From an uncultured Oscillospiraceae bacterium (GTDB lineage Bacteria; Bacillota; Clostridia; Oscillospirales; Ruminococcaceae), in NCBI GenBank assembly GCA_900552945.1, contig USBI01000024.1, positions 1-26,213 of the forward strand: DNA of 26,213 bases. Direction: 5' to 3'. The notes beneath the pieces were generated by a model. The model did no database searches, was not told where the DNA came from, and saw only the letters and a program-made list of their open reading frames with translations. Numbering within the stretch: position 1 is the first letter of the stretch; every line of letters starts with the position of its first letter. Shown in pieces: positions 8,213 to 15,939 of this stretch. Position numbers and translations under genes: made by a program.

Positions 8213-9082
8213 TTACAGTGTATTTGACCAGAGAGCGGTCGACCCGCATGGCAGTACATATCCGCTCTGGGTAACCGTCAGACCAATTTCGTCAGCTGAC
8301 ACACGTCCGCCGAATTTTCTGGCGACCGTAATACCGAGAAGGTATTCCATAACCGAAGGAGACAGCCCTGTGGTATAAGAATTCAAGGCGAAAAACAACG
8401 GCTGTTCACTGAGCACTCCGGTACAAAGCTCTACCAGCGAATGAACTTTTTCTTCCAGCTTCCAAATTTCGCCCGAAGGCCCTCTTCCATAAGAAGGGGG
8501 ATCCATAATCACCGCATCATAACGGTTACCACGGCGAATCTCTCTTTGCACAAATTTCTCGCAGTCATCTACAATCCAGCGAATCGGCTTGTCCGAAAGG
8601 CCGGAAAGAGCCGCATTGTCGCGCGCCCACTGAACCATTCCTTTGGAAGCGTCAACATGACACACCTGCGCTCCGGCAGCGGCACACGCAAGAGTCGCAC
8701 CGCCGGTGTACGCAAACAGGTTTAAAACCTTGATCGGCCGGTTTGCCGCGCGGATCACTTCCATAAAATAATCCCAGTTTACCGCCTGCTCCGGAAACAA
8801 TCCGGTATGCTTAAATCCAGTCGGCCGAATGCGGAAGGTCAGTGATTTATAAGAAATCTTCCAGCTTTCCGGCAGGCGGCGAAAATAGTCCCATTCGCCG
8901 CCGCCTTTATTGGAACGCAGGTAATGCGCATCCGCTTTTTTCCAGAGCGGATGGTTTTTCACGCCATTCCAAATCACCTGAGGATCCGGACGGATAAGAA
9001 CTACATCGCCCCAGCGTTCCAGCTTTTCGCCGTCAGACGTATCCAACATTTCATAGTCGTTCCAGTCGTGCGTCACTCTCAT
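8213..9082 (-). CDS. Class I SAM-dependent methyltransferase, RlmI/RlmK-like
   Basis: This is a Rossmann-fold methyltransferase related to the RlmI/RlmK group (PF10672-like) that modifies 23S rRNA. Seen: an N-terminal region with GGEWDYFRR; motif I VLNLFAYTGG (about 119-128); acidic motif HVDASKGMVQWARDN; and the catalytic-type motif DPPSYG (about 194-199). It has 289 residues and lacks the N-terminal PUA domain of E. coli RlmI, so the substrate cannot be assigned; rRNA or tRNA is likely. The start ATG overlaps the glmM stop codon (ATGA), and a GGAG lies 11 bases upstream, suggesting coupled translation. Confidence 0.85.
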   Translation of the reverse strand: MRVTHDWNDYEMLDTSDGEKLERWGDVVLIRPDPQVIWNGVKNHPLWKKADAHYLRSNKGGGEWDYFRRLPESWKISYKSLTFRIRPTGFKHTGLFPEQAVNWDYFMEVIRAANRPIKVLNLFAYTGGATLACAAAGAQVCHVDASKGMVQWARDNAALSGLSDKPIRWIVDDCEKFVQREIRRGNRYDAVIMDPPSYGRGPSGEIWKLEEKVHSLVELCTGVLSEQPLFFALNSYTTGLSPSVMEYLLGITVARKFGGRVSADEIGLTVTQSGYVLPCGSTALWSNTL

Positions 9083-10428
9083 GCGTTCAACTGCTCCTTG
9101 ATCAGGTCTGCGATCTGGATTGCATAACGGTTTGCAATCTCCAGTTCTTTTCCTTCTACCATAACACGAATGAGCGGCTCTGTACCGGATGCACGGACCA
9201 GAATCCGTCCGTTATCCGCAAGTTCCGCTTTTGCTTTCTCAATGGCCTGCACAATCGTTTCATTTTCTTCCAACAAACGTTTGCCCTGCGCATCCGCACG
9301 AATGTTGACCATCACCTGTGGGAAGCGCTCCATAACCGAGCCGATGGAAGAAAGTTTTTTGCCGTAATCGCGAACGATGCTCATAAGCTGGATGGCAGAA
9401 AGCTGACCATCTCCCGTCGTTGCGTAATCGGTAAAAATAATATGGCCAGACTGTTCACCGCCAAGGTTATAATCGCCTTTGAGCATCTCTTCCAGCACAT
9501 AACGGTCGCCGACATTCGCGGCAATCGCATGAACCTGCTCATGGTTTGCAAAATGGAAAAACCCAAGATTGCTCATAACCGTGACGACAACAGTATCATT
9601 GTGCAGCTTTCCTTTTTCTTTCATATATTTTGAGAAGATCGCCAGCATTTTATCGCCGTCAACCTGATTGCCCTCTTCATCAATGGCAAGGCAACGGTCA
9701 GCGTCACCATCAAACGCGACGCCCAACTGGCAACGATGTTTTTTCATAAAAGCAGTCAACGCTTCCAGATGAGTAGAACCACAGCCGTCATTGATATTTG
9801 TTCCGTCCGGCTGCGCATTGATGATGAGCGGTTTTGCTCCAAGGCCTTTGAACAGCAGTTCTGCCGTAACACTTGCAGAACCATTCGCACAGTCTACCGC
9901 TACCGTCATTCCCTCAAGATTATCATCAAGAGAAGCAGTCAAATGTTTGACGTAATCCACAACCGCGCTCTTCACACGGGTCACACGGCCAAGTTCTATA
10001 TTATTTTTCAAATATGGGGTGAGATCGCCATGGATCAGCGCTTCAATTTCATCTTCCAGTGAATCGGAAAGCTTATAACCCTCACCGTTAAACAGCTTAA
10101 TACCGTTGTATTCCACAGGGTTATGAGAAGCGGAAATCATAACGCCTGCATCTGCGCCGTACTTCTTTACCAGGTAAGCCACTGCCGGAGTCGGCACCAC
10201 ACCTAAAATTTCAGCATCCGCTCCGACCGAACAGATACCGGCGACCATTGCCGCTTCCAGCATATCGGAGGAAATACGGGTATCCTTCCCAATAATCAGT
10301 TTCGGTTTGTGTGAGGTATGTTTTGTCAACACAACAGCCGCGGCACGGCCAATCTGCATGGCAAGCTCACAGGTAAGCTCGGTTCCGGCTACCCCTCTGA
10401 CTCCGTCAGTTCCAAACATTCTGCTCAT
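9079..10428 (-). CDS. glmM: Phosphoglucosamine mutase GlmM
   Basis: GlmM converts glucosamine-6-phosphate to glucosamine-1-phosphate, the step leading to UDP-GlcNAc for peptidoglycan. The four family motifs are present: phosphoserine loop ISASHNP (active Ser about 101), magnesium loop DGDADR, sugar-binding GGEQSGH, and phosphate-binding RASGTEPLIRV near the C terminus. Length 449 residues is typical. The ATG follows GGAGG by seven bases. It begins 19 bases after the ruvB stop and ends overlapping the methyltransferase gene. GlmM beside ruvCAB is not the usual cdaA-ybbR-glmM order of Bacillota; those partners are absent here. Confidence 0.97.
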   Translation of the reverse strand: MSRMFGTDGVRGVAGTELTCELAMQIGRAAAVVLTKHTSHKPKLIIGKDTRISSDMLEAAMVAGICSVGADAEILGVVPTPAVAYLVKKYGADAGVMISASHNPVEYNGIKLFNGEGYKLSDSLEDEIEALIHGDLTPYLKNNIELGRVTRVKSAVVDYVKHLTASLDDNLEGMTVAVDCANGSASVTAELLFKGLGAKPLIINAQPDGTNINDGCGSTHLEALTAFMKKHRCQLGVAFDGDADRCLAIDEEGNQVDGDKMLAIFSKYMKEKGKLHNDTVVVTVMSNLGFFHFANHEQVHAIAANVGDRYVLEEMLKGDYNLGGEQSGHIIFTDYATTGDGQLSAIQLMSIVRDYGKKLSSIGSVMERFPQVMVNIRADAQGKRLLEENETIVQAIEKAKAELADNGRILVRASGTEPLIRVMVEGKELEIANRYAIQIADLIKEQLNA

Positions 10429-10447
10429 AGTTGATCCTCCAAAACAG

Positions 10448-11503
10448 TTAAAATTTTAGTTGTTCCGGGCCGTCCTCATTCCGGCGGCCTTTGCGCTGCA
10501 AATGCAGGTGTTCATATGCAAGATCGGTTGCGCACCGTCCCCGCGGTGTACGGGATAAAAAGCCAAGCTGGAGCAGATAAGGTTCGTAAACATCTTCCAG
10601 CGTGACGGATTCTTCGCCTAAGGCGGCAGCAAGCGTTTCCAAACCGACCGGTCCGCCGCCATAATTACGGATGATTGTCGTTAACATTCGGCGGTCGATG
10701 GAATCCAACCCCAGTTCATCGATCTCCAGTTTATCCAAAGCGGTATCAACGATTTCACGTTCTACCGTGCCGTTGCCCATGACCTGTGCAAAATCACGCA
10801 CCCGTTTGAGCAAACGGTTCGCGATTCGCGGCGTTCCCCGGGAACGCTTCGCCAGTTCCATGGCGCCGTCCCTCGTGCAGGAGATTTCCAGAATGCCGGC
10901 AGAACGCAAAATAATTTCCGCAAGCTGTTCCTGTGTATATAGCTCAAGCCGCAACATAACGCCAAAGCGGTCACGCAGCGGCGCCGTGAGCTGCCCTGCG
11001 CGGGTCGTCGCCCCAACCAGTGTGAATTTAGGCAGATCAATGCGAATCGAACGGGCGCTCGGTCCTTTTCCAATGATAATATCCAGCGCGTAGTCTTCCA
11101 TGGCCGGATATAAAACCTCTTCAACCGCGCGGGAAAGGCGGTGGATCTCGTCAATAAACAAAACATCGTTTGGGCTTAAGTTGGTCAGAAGCGCCGCAAG
11201 ATCCCCTGGCTTTTCGATGGCAGGGCCTGAGGTGATTCGCACATTGACGTTCATCTCGTTGGCAATGATACAGGAAAGGGTTGTTTTACCCAGTCCAGGC
11301 GGTCCGTAAAGCAACACATGATCGAGCGGTTCACCACGCCCTTTTGCCGCTTCAATAAACACCGAAAGATTTTCTTTTACTTTATCCTGCCCAATGTATT
11401 CCGAAAGCGTTTTCGGCCGCAGGCTGTATTCAACATCCACATCATCGGTCGTGCTTTCGGCCGACATGATGCGGTTTTCAAAGTCCATATTGCTGTCAAA
11501 CAT
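10448..11503 (-). CDS. ruvB: Holliday junction branch migration helicase RuvB
   Basis: RuvB is the hexameric AAA+ motor that, with RuvA, drives branch migration of Holliday junctions. Motifs: [11 protein letters not shown] box, Walker [11 protein letters not shown], Walker [11 protein letters not shown], sensor GATTRAGQL, arginine [10 protein letters not shown], and a winged-helix C terminus ([22 protein letters not shown]). Length 351 residues is normal. The ATG at 11501-11503 lies four bases past the ruvA stop, with the GGGGTGA ribosome binding site inside the ruvA end, so translation is likely coupled. Confidence 0.97.
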   Translation of the reverse strand: MFDSNMDFENRIMSAESTTDDVDVEYSLRPKTLSEYIGQDKVKENLSVFIEAAKGRGEPLDHVLLYGPPGLGKTTLSCIIANEMNVNVRITSGPAIEKPGDLAALLTNLSPNDVLFIDEIHRLSRAVEEVLYPAMEDYALDIIIGKGPSARSIRIDLPKFTLVGATTRAGQLTAPLRDRFGVMLRLELYTQEQLAEIILRSAGILEISCTRDGAMELAKRSRGTPRIANRLLKRVRDFAQVMGNGTVEREIVDTALDKLEIDELGLDSIDRRMLTTIIRNYGGGPVGLETLAAALGEESVTLEDVYEPYLLQLGFLSRTPRGRCATDLAYEHLHLQRKGRRNEDGPEQLKF

Positions 11504-11507
11504 TCAA

Positions 11508-12119
11508 TCACCCCTGTGCGGCAAGTGCTTTCAACGCCGACTTAATGAGTTCTTCTACCGGCAGCGAGGGGTCCAACGCTGAAACAACACGTGCTGCCTG
11601 TGACTGTGGATAACCCAGCACAACCAATGCGCTGATCGCTTCCGACAGATTGCCTTGCCCGGAGATTACTCCGCTGACCGAAACATTTGAATTTACAACA
11701 CCGGTCTCCAGCTGCTCTTTGGTAATTTTATCTTTTAACTCCAAAACAATGCGCTGAGCAGTCTTCAGGCCTATGCCTTTTGCGGCGGTAAACGCCTTAC
11801 TGTCACCGGTCGCCACACACAATGCAAATTGTTCAGAACTGATGTTAGAAAGAATTGACAATGCCGCTTTGGGCCCAACCCCGGAAACCGAAATGAGCAT
11901 TTCAAAACATTTCCGCTCGTTTAAATCGGCAAAACCGAACAGTTCCACCCCGTCCTCACGAACATATAAATGGGTATATAATTTTGCCTCACTGCCTACT
12001 TTTGGTAAGCGGCTCATCGTTTGTGTGGTAGTGCGCAGGCCATACCCTACCCCCGCGCATTCCAAAACGGCAAGATTCGGTTCCAAATGAACCAGTGTTC
12101 CACGTAAACTGTAAATCAT
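11508..12119 (-). CDS. ruvA: Holliday junction DNA-binding protein RuvA
   Basis: RuvA is the tetrameric protein that holds the Holliday junction and loads RuvB. Seen: N-terminal OB fold (MIYSLRGTLVHLEPN, YTHLYVREDGVELFGF), two helix-hairpin-helix motifs (VSGVGPKAALSIL and AKGIGLKTAQRIV), a flexible linker, and a C-terminal RuvB-contact domain (AISALVVLGYPQSQA). Length 203 residues is typical. The ATG overlaps the ruvC stop codon in TGATG. Confidence 0.96.
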   Translation of the reverse strand: MIYSLRGTLVHLEPNLAVLECAGVGYGLRTTTQTMSRLPKVGSEAKLYTHLYVREDGVELFGFADLNERKCFEMLISVSGVGPKAALSILSNISSEQFALCVATGDSKAFTAAKGIGLKTAQRIVLELKDKITKEQLETGVVNSNVSVSGVISGQGNLSEAISALVVLGYPQSQAARVVSALDPSLPVEELIKSALKALAAQG

Positions 12120-12628
12120 CAGCGAAGCATTCCTTTAATTATTTTTTCATTGATTTTAGACGGAGCCGCATGCGCGTGGCAGATCGCGATGGCAAGCGCA
12201 TCTGCCGTATCATCCGGCTTCGGCACCTCACGAAGATTGAGCAGACGCTTGGTCATATCCATCACCTGCGCTTTGATCGCGCGTCCATATCCCACAACCG
12301 ACTGCTTTACCTGAAGCGGGGTATATTCATACACAGGGACTCCTGCTTTGGTCGCTGCCAAAATAATGGCCCCTCTGGCCTGCGCTACGTCAATCACGGT
12401 CTTCTGGTTGGAATTAAAAAACAGCTTTTCCACCGACATCGCTTCCGGCTTATGTATGGCGAGAATCTGAGAAAGATCCTCGTATATAGTAAGAAGACGC
12501 TGTTCAAACGGCATTCCTGCCGGCGTTGTAATGGCGCCGTAATCCACCGTTGTAAAGCGATTGGAACGATATTCAATGACTCCGTAACCTACAATTGCAT
12601 AGCCCGGGTCGATCCCTATTATTTTCAC
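12119..12628 (-). CDS. ruvC: Crossover junction endodeoxyribonuclease RuvC
   Basis: RuvC cuts Holliday junctions symmetrically to finish recombination. Acidic catalytic residues are seen in IGIDPG (Asp7), in VEKLFF (Glu), and in KPDDTADALAIA (Asp pair near the C terminus), the RNase H-like fold set. The GTG at 12626-12628 is chosen as start because it gives the family N terminus MKIIGIDPG and 169 residues; GAGG lies about 11 bases upstream. The longer in-frame ATG at 12670 would include an untypical extension crossing the leader hairpin. This is the first gene of the ruvC-to-cvpA run. Confidence 0.94.
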   Translation of the reverse strand: MKIIGIDPGYAIVGYGVIEYRSNRFTTVDYGAITTPAGMPFEQRLLTIYEDLSQILAIHKPEAMSVEKLFFNSNQKTVIDVAQARGAIILAATKAGVPVYEYTPLQVKQSVVGYGRAIKAQVMDMTKRLLNLREVPKPDDTADALAIAICHAHAAPSKINEKIIKGMLR

Positions 12629-12649
12629 CTTGCAATATACCTCATTTAT

Positions 12650-12671
12650 TGATTGCTTTGTTGAAAGCAAT
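12650..12671 (-). promoter_or_regulatory. Hairpin in the ruvC 5' leader
   Basis: On the minus strand GATTGCTTT and AAAGCAATC (9 bp, perfect) enclose a CAAC loop, about 30 bases after the -10 box and just upstream of the ruvC ribosome binding site. It could stabilise the long operon message or act as an operator. It shares ATTGCTTTC with the palindrome in the clpE leader. Confidence 0.5.
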
Positions 12672-12703
12672 CCCTAGCATTCAGCTTATACATAATCTAT
12701 TGT

Positions 12704-12732
12704 ATTATAGCACAAAAAACATCGTTAGGCAA
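12704..12732 (-). promoter_or_regulatory. Extended -10 promoter of the ruvC-to-cvpA operon
   Basis: On the minus strand TTGCCT (12727-12732), a 17-base spacer, and TATAAT (12704-12709) preceded by TGC form a -35 plus extended -10 promoter. The transcript would start near 12697 and have a leader of about 70 bases before ruvC. No other strong promoter was seen before the cvpA end. Confidence 0.85.
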
Positions 12733-12865
12733 CCAAACCGGGTTTCGCAAAAAACGTAAATAAACGGATATTTTCATCCGCGAGAAAAGCCTGCCGGCAA
12801 ACCCTAAAAGCTTGCAAGCCGCCGCTGTTTTCGTGATTTGTTCTTCCACACGCAATAAATGGCTC
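12733..12865. other. Gene-free spacer with short palindromes
   Basis: No coding region was recognised between the ruvC promoter and the terminator of the DUF362 gene. The stretch holds several short palindromes: AAACC-G-GGTTT (12736-12746), a CGGAT/ATCCG hairpin (12766-12780), TGCCGGCA (12792-12799) and GCTTGCAAGC (12810-12819). No promoter, tRNA or known RNA family is evident. Confidence 0.4.
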
Positions 12866-12899
12866 AAAAAAGAAAGCGATGCACTTTGTGCACCGCTTT
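12866..12899 (-). terminator. Terminator of the DUF362 gene
   Basis: On the minus strand a 12-bp stem (AAAGCGGTGCAC with GTGCATCGCTTT, one G-U pair, loop AAA; 12873-12899) is followed by C and six U. It begins 21 bases after the stop codon of the DUF362 gene. Confidence 0.9.
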
Positions 12900-12920
12900 A
12901 TTGTATGAGCATACAGCTGA

Positions 12921-14048
12921 TTATTTTACCCGAACGATCTGATAACTTCTTGTACCCACACCGATTTTTTCAGCGTGCTCCAAGCAAGCTTTCCAATCAC
13001 TTTCCGGTGTTGTGTTTACGAAATGATCGTGATGGTCGCAAAAACCGTCCGCATGCATATTATCATACAGCAAGCTGCCCGGATTGACAGGCTGTGCATT
13101 GCAGGCGTCAGCGCAAGCCATATCCAACGCGACCGGGTCAAACGACGCAAACATGCCAATATCCGGAACAATCGGAGCATCGTTTTCAGCATGGCAATCA
13201 CAGAACGGAGATACATCCATTACAATGTTCACATGGAACTGCGGACGGCCATCTACAACCGCTTTCGCATATTCCGCCATTTTCATGCCAAGCTCTTCCG
13301 CTGCCTGATAGTTCGGGTTTGCAATCGCGTCAAACGAGCAGGAGCCAATGCAACGTCCACAGCCCACACATTTATTGTGGTCAATACTCGCTTTGCGATT
13401 CTCATCAAACGAAATCGCACTATGCGCACAATTCTTGGCGCATGCTTTACATCCACGGCAGATGCTCTGGTCAACTTCCGGTTTTCCGCCGCAGTGCTGC
13501 TCCATCTTACCGGCACGGGAGCCACATCCCATACCAAGGTTTTTGATTGCTCCGCCAAACCCGGCAAGCTCATGCCCTTTAAAGTGATTGAGCGAAATGA
13601 TAACATCTGCATCCATAACCGCACGGCCAATGCGCGCCTCTTTTACATAAGTGCCACCCTCAACCGGTACAAGCACCTCATCGGTGCCTTTCAAGCCGTC
13701 CGCAATGATGACATGGCAGCCGGTGGAAAACGGCGAAAAACCATTCTCATACGCAGCGTCCATATGATCGAGCGCATTTTTCCGGCGGCCGACGTAGAGC
13801 GTATTGCAGTCAGTCAAAAACGGCATACCGCCTTTTTCTTTCACAAGATCCGCAACAGCTTTTGCAAAATTCGGGCGAAGGAAAGCCAAATTCCCAGGTT
13901 CGCCAAAATGGATTTTAATCGCGGTAAATTTTCCCTCAAAGTCGATGTTGCCAATGCCGGCTTTTTCCATCAGCCGTCTCAGTTTTAAAAGAAGAGTATC
14001 TCCCTGATTCACTCTCATGTCGCAGAAATAGACGTTAGACTGGTTCAT
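12921..14048 (-). CDS. DUF362 domain protein with two [4Fe-4S] ferredoxin motifs
   Basis: The N-terminal and flanking parts match the DUF362 family of iron-sulfur proteins common in anaerobes. An inserted ferredoxin module carries two CxxCxxCxxxC motifs (Cys197, 200, 203, 207 and Cys227, 230, 233, 237), each able to bind a [4Fe-4S] cluster. Other features are HFGEPGN near residue 47, ISLNHFKGHELAGFGGAIKN around 150-170, and FDPVALDMACADACN in the C-terminal part. No signal peptide or membrane segment is seen, so it is probably cytoplasmic and redox-active; the substrate is unknown. The ATG at 14046-14048 follows AAAGGAG by eight bases, giving 375 residues. An in-frame ATG at 14087 lacks a ribosome binding site. 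The gene stands alone, preceded by the interleaved inverted repeat at 14129-14176. Confidence 0.85.
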   Translation of the reverse strand: MNQSNVYFCDMRVNQGDTLLLKLRRLMEKAGIGNIDFEGKFTAIKIHFGEPGNLAFLRPNFAKAVADLVKEKGGMPFLTDCNTLYVGRRKNALDHMDAAYENGFSPFSTGCHVIIADGLKGTDEVLVPVEGGTYVKEARIGRAVMDADVIISLNHFKGHELAGFGGAIKNLGMGCGSRAGKMEQHCGGKPEVDQSICRGCKACAKNCAHSAISFDENRKASIDHNKCVGCGRCIGSCSFDAIANPNYQAAEELGMKMAEYAKAVVDGRPQFHVNIVMDVSPFCDCHAENDAPIVPDIGMFASFDPVALDMACADACNAQPVNPGSLLYDNMHADGFCDHHDHFVNTTPESDWKACLEHAEKIGVGTRSYQIVRVK

Positions 14049-14128
14049 TTTCTGTTCTCCTTTTTTGGATTCATTGGTTTGTTCCACAAAATAATTTTGA
14101 GGAATTTACGGCTGTGGTTTCAGCATCC

Positions 14129-14176
14129 ATATTACGGAAAAATCACGTTTTGCCGTAATATCAAAACGTGATTTTT
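14129..14176. repeat. Interleaved double inverted repeat upstream of the DUF362 gene
   Basis: Four contiguous blocks fill 48 bases with no spacer. ATATTACGG (14129-14137) is complementary to CCGTAATAT (14153-14161). AAAAATCACGTTTTG (14138-14152) is complementary to CAAAACGTGATTTTT (14162-14176). The order is U-V-U*-V*, so the 9-bp and the 15-bp hairpin cannot both form fully. Read towards the DUF362 gene, the 15-bp hairpin forms first and looks like a terminator with five U at its 3' side. Its entire nine-base loop is complementary to the nine bases that follow. All matches are perfect. Confidence 0.85.
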
Positions 14177-14196
14177 CTATTTTCAGCTGAAATCAC

Positions 14197-14230
14197 AAAA
14201 ATGGACAAACCATTTATGGTTTGTCCATTT
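14197..14230 (-). terminator. Terminator of tRNA-Gln(CTG)
   Basis: On the minus strand a 14-bp stem (AAATGGACAAACCA with its complement, four-base loop) starts five bases after the tRNA CCA and is followed by a short U run (A at 14197-14200). Confidence 0.9.
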
Positions 14231-14234
14231 CATC

Positions 14235-14310
14235 TGGTTGGGGTGGAAGGATTTGAACCCTCGGAATGACGGGGCCAGAACCCGCTGCCTTACCACTTGG
14301 CTACACCCCA
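14235..14310 (-). tRNA. tRNA-Gln (anticodon CTG)
   Basis: The minus-strand cloverleaf has acceptor arms TGGGGTG/CACCCCA, anticodon stem GCGGG/CCCGT with loop TTCTGGC (anticodon CTG), T-arm GGTTCAAATCC, discriminator A and encoded CCA (14235-14237). It decodes CAG and complements the TTG isoacceptor at 39-114. It is a single-gene unit with its own promoter and terminator. Confidence 0.96.
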
Positions 14311-14341
14311 ATAAATATTGTTCTGTCGCGGAACGGTTTTA

Positions 14342-14370
14342 ATTATACACGGTTCAAATCAGTTTGTCAA
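14342..14370 (-). promoter_or_regulatory. Consensus sigma-A promoter of tRNA-Gln(CTG)
   Basis: On the minus strand TTGACA (14365-14370) and TATAAT (14342-14347) are 17 bases apart, a perfect match, 31 bases upstream of the tRNA 5' end. Confidence 0.93.
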
Positions 14371-14426
14371 GCAGTTTTTTAGAAAAAATAAAATAAGTCA
14401 TCAGACCAAGGATATTCCAAACAAGA

Positions 14427-14466
14427 AAAGAGAAAACGCCGCAGTGACGAAAAGCGTTTTCTCTTT
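14427..14466 (-). terminator. Terminator after the MoxR-DUF58 operon
   Basis: A 13-bp stem (AAAGAGAAAACGC at 14427-14439, its complement at 14454-14466) with a 14-base loop lies 30 bases past the stop of the last gene of the operon. The U-rich side of the stem and the following TTCTTG fit a weak intrinsic terminator on the minus strand. T-rich sequence also follows on the plus strand. Confidence 0.7.
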
Positions 14467-14496
14467 CTTTATCAATTGTACAGGCGCTCATAATCA

Positions 14497-15939
14497 TTAG
14501 CGTTTTTGCAACACGGTAACTGCCTGTTCCATTCTTTCACAAAACTCTTCCATCTCTCCCTGCTCTGGTGTATCCATGTGATAGCGCACCCGTTCATACA
14601 ACGGGTTTTCCGCTTCCAACACCATAGAAAGCGAAGGATCTTTTAACTTGCTTTGCACCTCTTCTACGGTATCAGCAACAGTGATATTTTCATCCTCACG
14701 CCGAATATGGCTAAGCAATAACAGGTAACCCTGACGAACCTTTTCAGAAGAATCGCCAAGTGCTCTCCAGTTTTTAATTTGTTTACGCAAACTGCGTCTT
14801 GCCTTTTTTCGCCGAAGATTCTCTTCTCCTGTATTTTGCAATTCTTCAACAAAATCTGAATAATAAGCATTTTCTCTCTGGGCGGCGTTAACATTTGCAG
14901 AAGCCGGAGAAAACTTAGCCAAAAGCAACTGACAACCTCGTTTCAAAAAGTTGCCGGCCTGCCTTAACCAACGTCTTCCGAATTTTGTTAAGAGCAAAAT
15001 GATCACAACGGCAAGCGCAACGATCAGCAGAATATTCAACCAATCAGCGGATTCACTCAAAGGCAGGTCCATCCCCCCCTGAGGTCCTTCGGAACCTTCC
15101 GGCGCAGCTGTCATGCCACCCATTGCAAAGATAGACGACAGCCAGTTTACAACAGCAACCAACACGTCTCTGAACAATTTTACGAGCCAGACAAGCGCAT
15201 CAACAATCTGTCGGTAAAACAATAGTCCAACAACCAACAGAAGCATAATGCCGCCAATCAAAAACATGTTATAGAGCCGAACTTTTTTTGGCAATGATGC
15301 TTTGCTGTGCTGCATAGATTCCATCGTTCGGTCCAGATTTGACTGGTTAAGCAAAAAGCCGGCGCTTACAGTAAGAAAGATGAACGCTGCGGTTATTGGA
15401 AGGATTTGAAATTCAGAATGGTCTGCCAAAAGATAAACAGCAAGAATACCAAGCAGGAAGAAAATGCCGGCGATTATATATTCCAGCAAACTGTAAATAT
15501 CGGTGTAATCTTTTCCGGCAGATAGAAAAATGCGAATCCAGCACAAATAAAACAAAATGCCCTGTACAACACCATAAAAAGGGTTTTCCCACCACAAAAA
15601 AAGATATAAAGCCAAAAAAAGCGCGGCTGACAAAACATATAAAACAATCATGAGCCGGATGTAACCGTCGAACTGCACCCGAGGCATATTTTGCAGAACT
15701 TCCCGATCCATCTCAATGGTTTTTCTGGGGTGCTTTTTCTCATACCAATGCAGAATAAAACAGCACCCTGCGCCAAAAAGCGCCGAAAACGCAACGCCTC
15801 CGACAGCCGCTCCAAACTCCGGCCAGCCATATCGACCAGTCAAAATAAGATCAAACACCATGCAAACCGGAAGAAACGAAAAGTTTTTGAGAAAAAGCGC
15901 CCAAGCACGAAAACAGATTTCCCGTTTAGTCTGTTGCAT
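14497..15939 (-). CDS. Polytopic membrane protein of a MoxR-DUF58 operon
   Basis: The 480-residue protein has about seven hydrophobic segments: near 20-35, 44-64, 95-117, 121-140, 152-172, 177-197 and 225-243. A hydrophilic loop follows (about 245-310), then a last helix (about 312-330) and a basic cytoplasmic C-terminal domain (335-480) with RRSLRKQIKNWRALGDSSEKVRQGYLLLL. That domain recalls DUF4129, which is found at the C terminus of transglutaminase-like TgpA proteins, but no transglutaminase core is present. The ATG overlaps the end of the DUF58 gene by 14 bases, so translation is coupled. It is probably the membrane partner of MoxR and DUF58, perhaps in envelope maintenance. The exact function is unknown. 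Confidence 0.7.
   Translation of the reverse strand: MQQTKREICFRAWALFLKNFSFLPVCMVFDLILTGRYGWPEFGAAVGGVAFSALFGAGCCFILHWYEKKHPRKTIEMDREVLQNMPRVQFDGYIRLMIVLYVLSAALFLALYLFLWWENPFYGVVQGILFYLCWIRIFLSAGKDYTDIYSLLEYIIAGIFFLLGILAVYLLADHSEFQILPITAAFIFLTVSAGFLLNQSNLDRTMESMQHSKASLPKKVRLYNMFLIGGIMLLLVVGLLFYRQIVDALVWLVKLFRDVLVAVVNWLSSIFAMGGMTAAPEGSEGPQGGMDLPLSESADWLNILLIVALAVVIILLLTKFGRRWLRQAGNFLKRGCQLLLAKFSPASANVNAAQRENAYYSDFVEELQNTGEENLRRKKARRSLRKQIKNWRALGDSSEKVRQGYLLLLSHIRREDENITVADTVEEVQSKLKDPSLSMVLEAENPLYERVRYHMDTPEQGEMEEFCERMEQAVTVLQKR

Noticed and set aside
12975..13988. 337-codon open frame on the plus strand opposite the DUF362 gene
   Set aside because: It is a shadow of the DUF362 gene, with Arg/His/Cys-rich composition, no ribosome binding site and no family resemblance. 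The opposite strand has clear ferredoxin motifs.
14129..14230. CRISPR array or insertion sequence end
   Set aside because: The repeats are inverted and interleaved, not regularly spaced direct repeats. No transposase, cas gene or target-site duplication is present.
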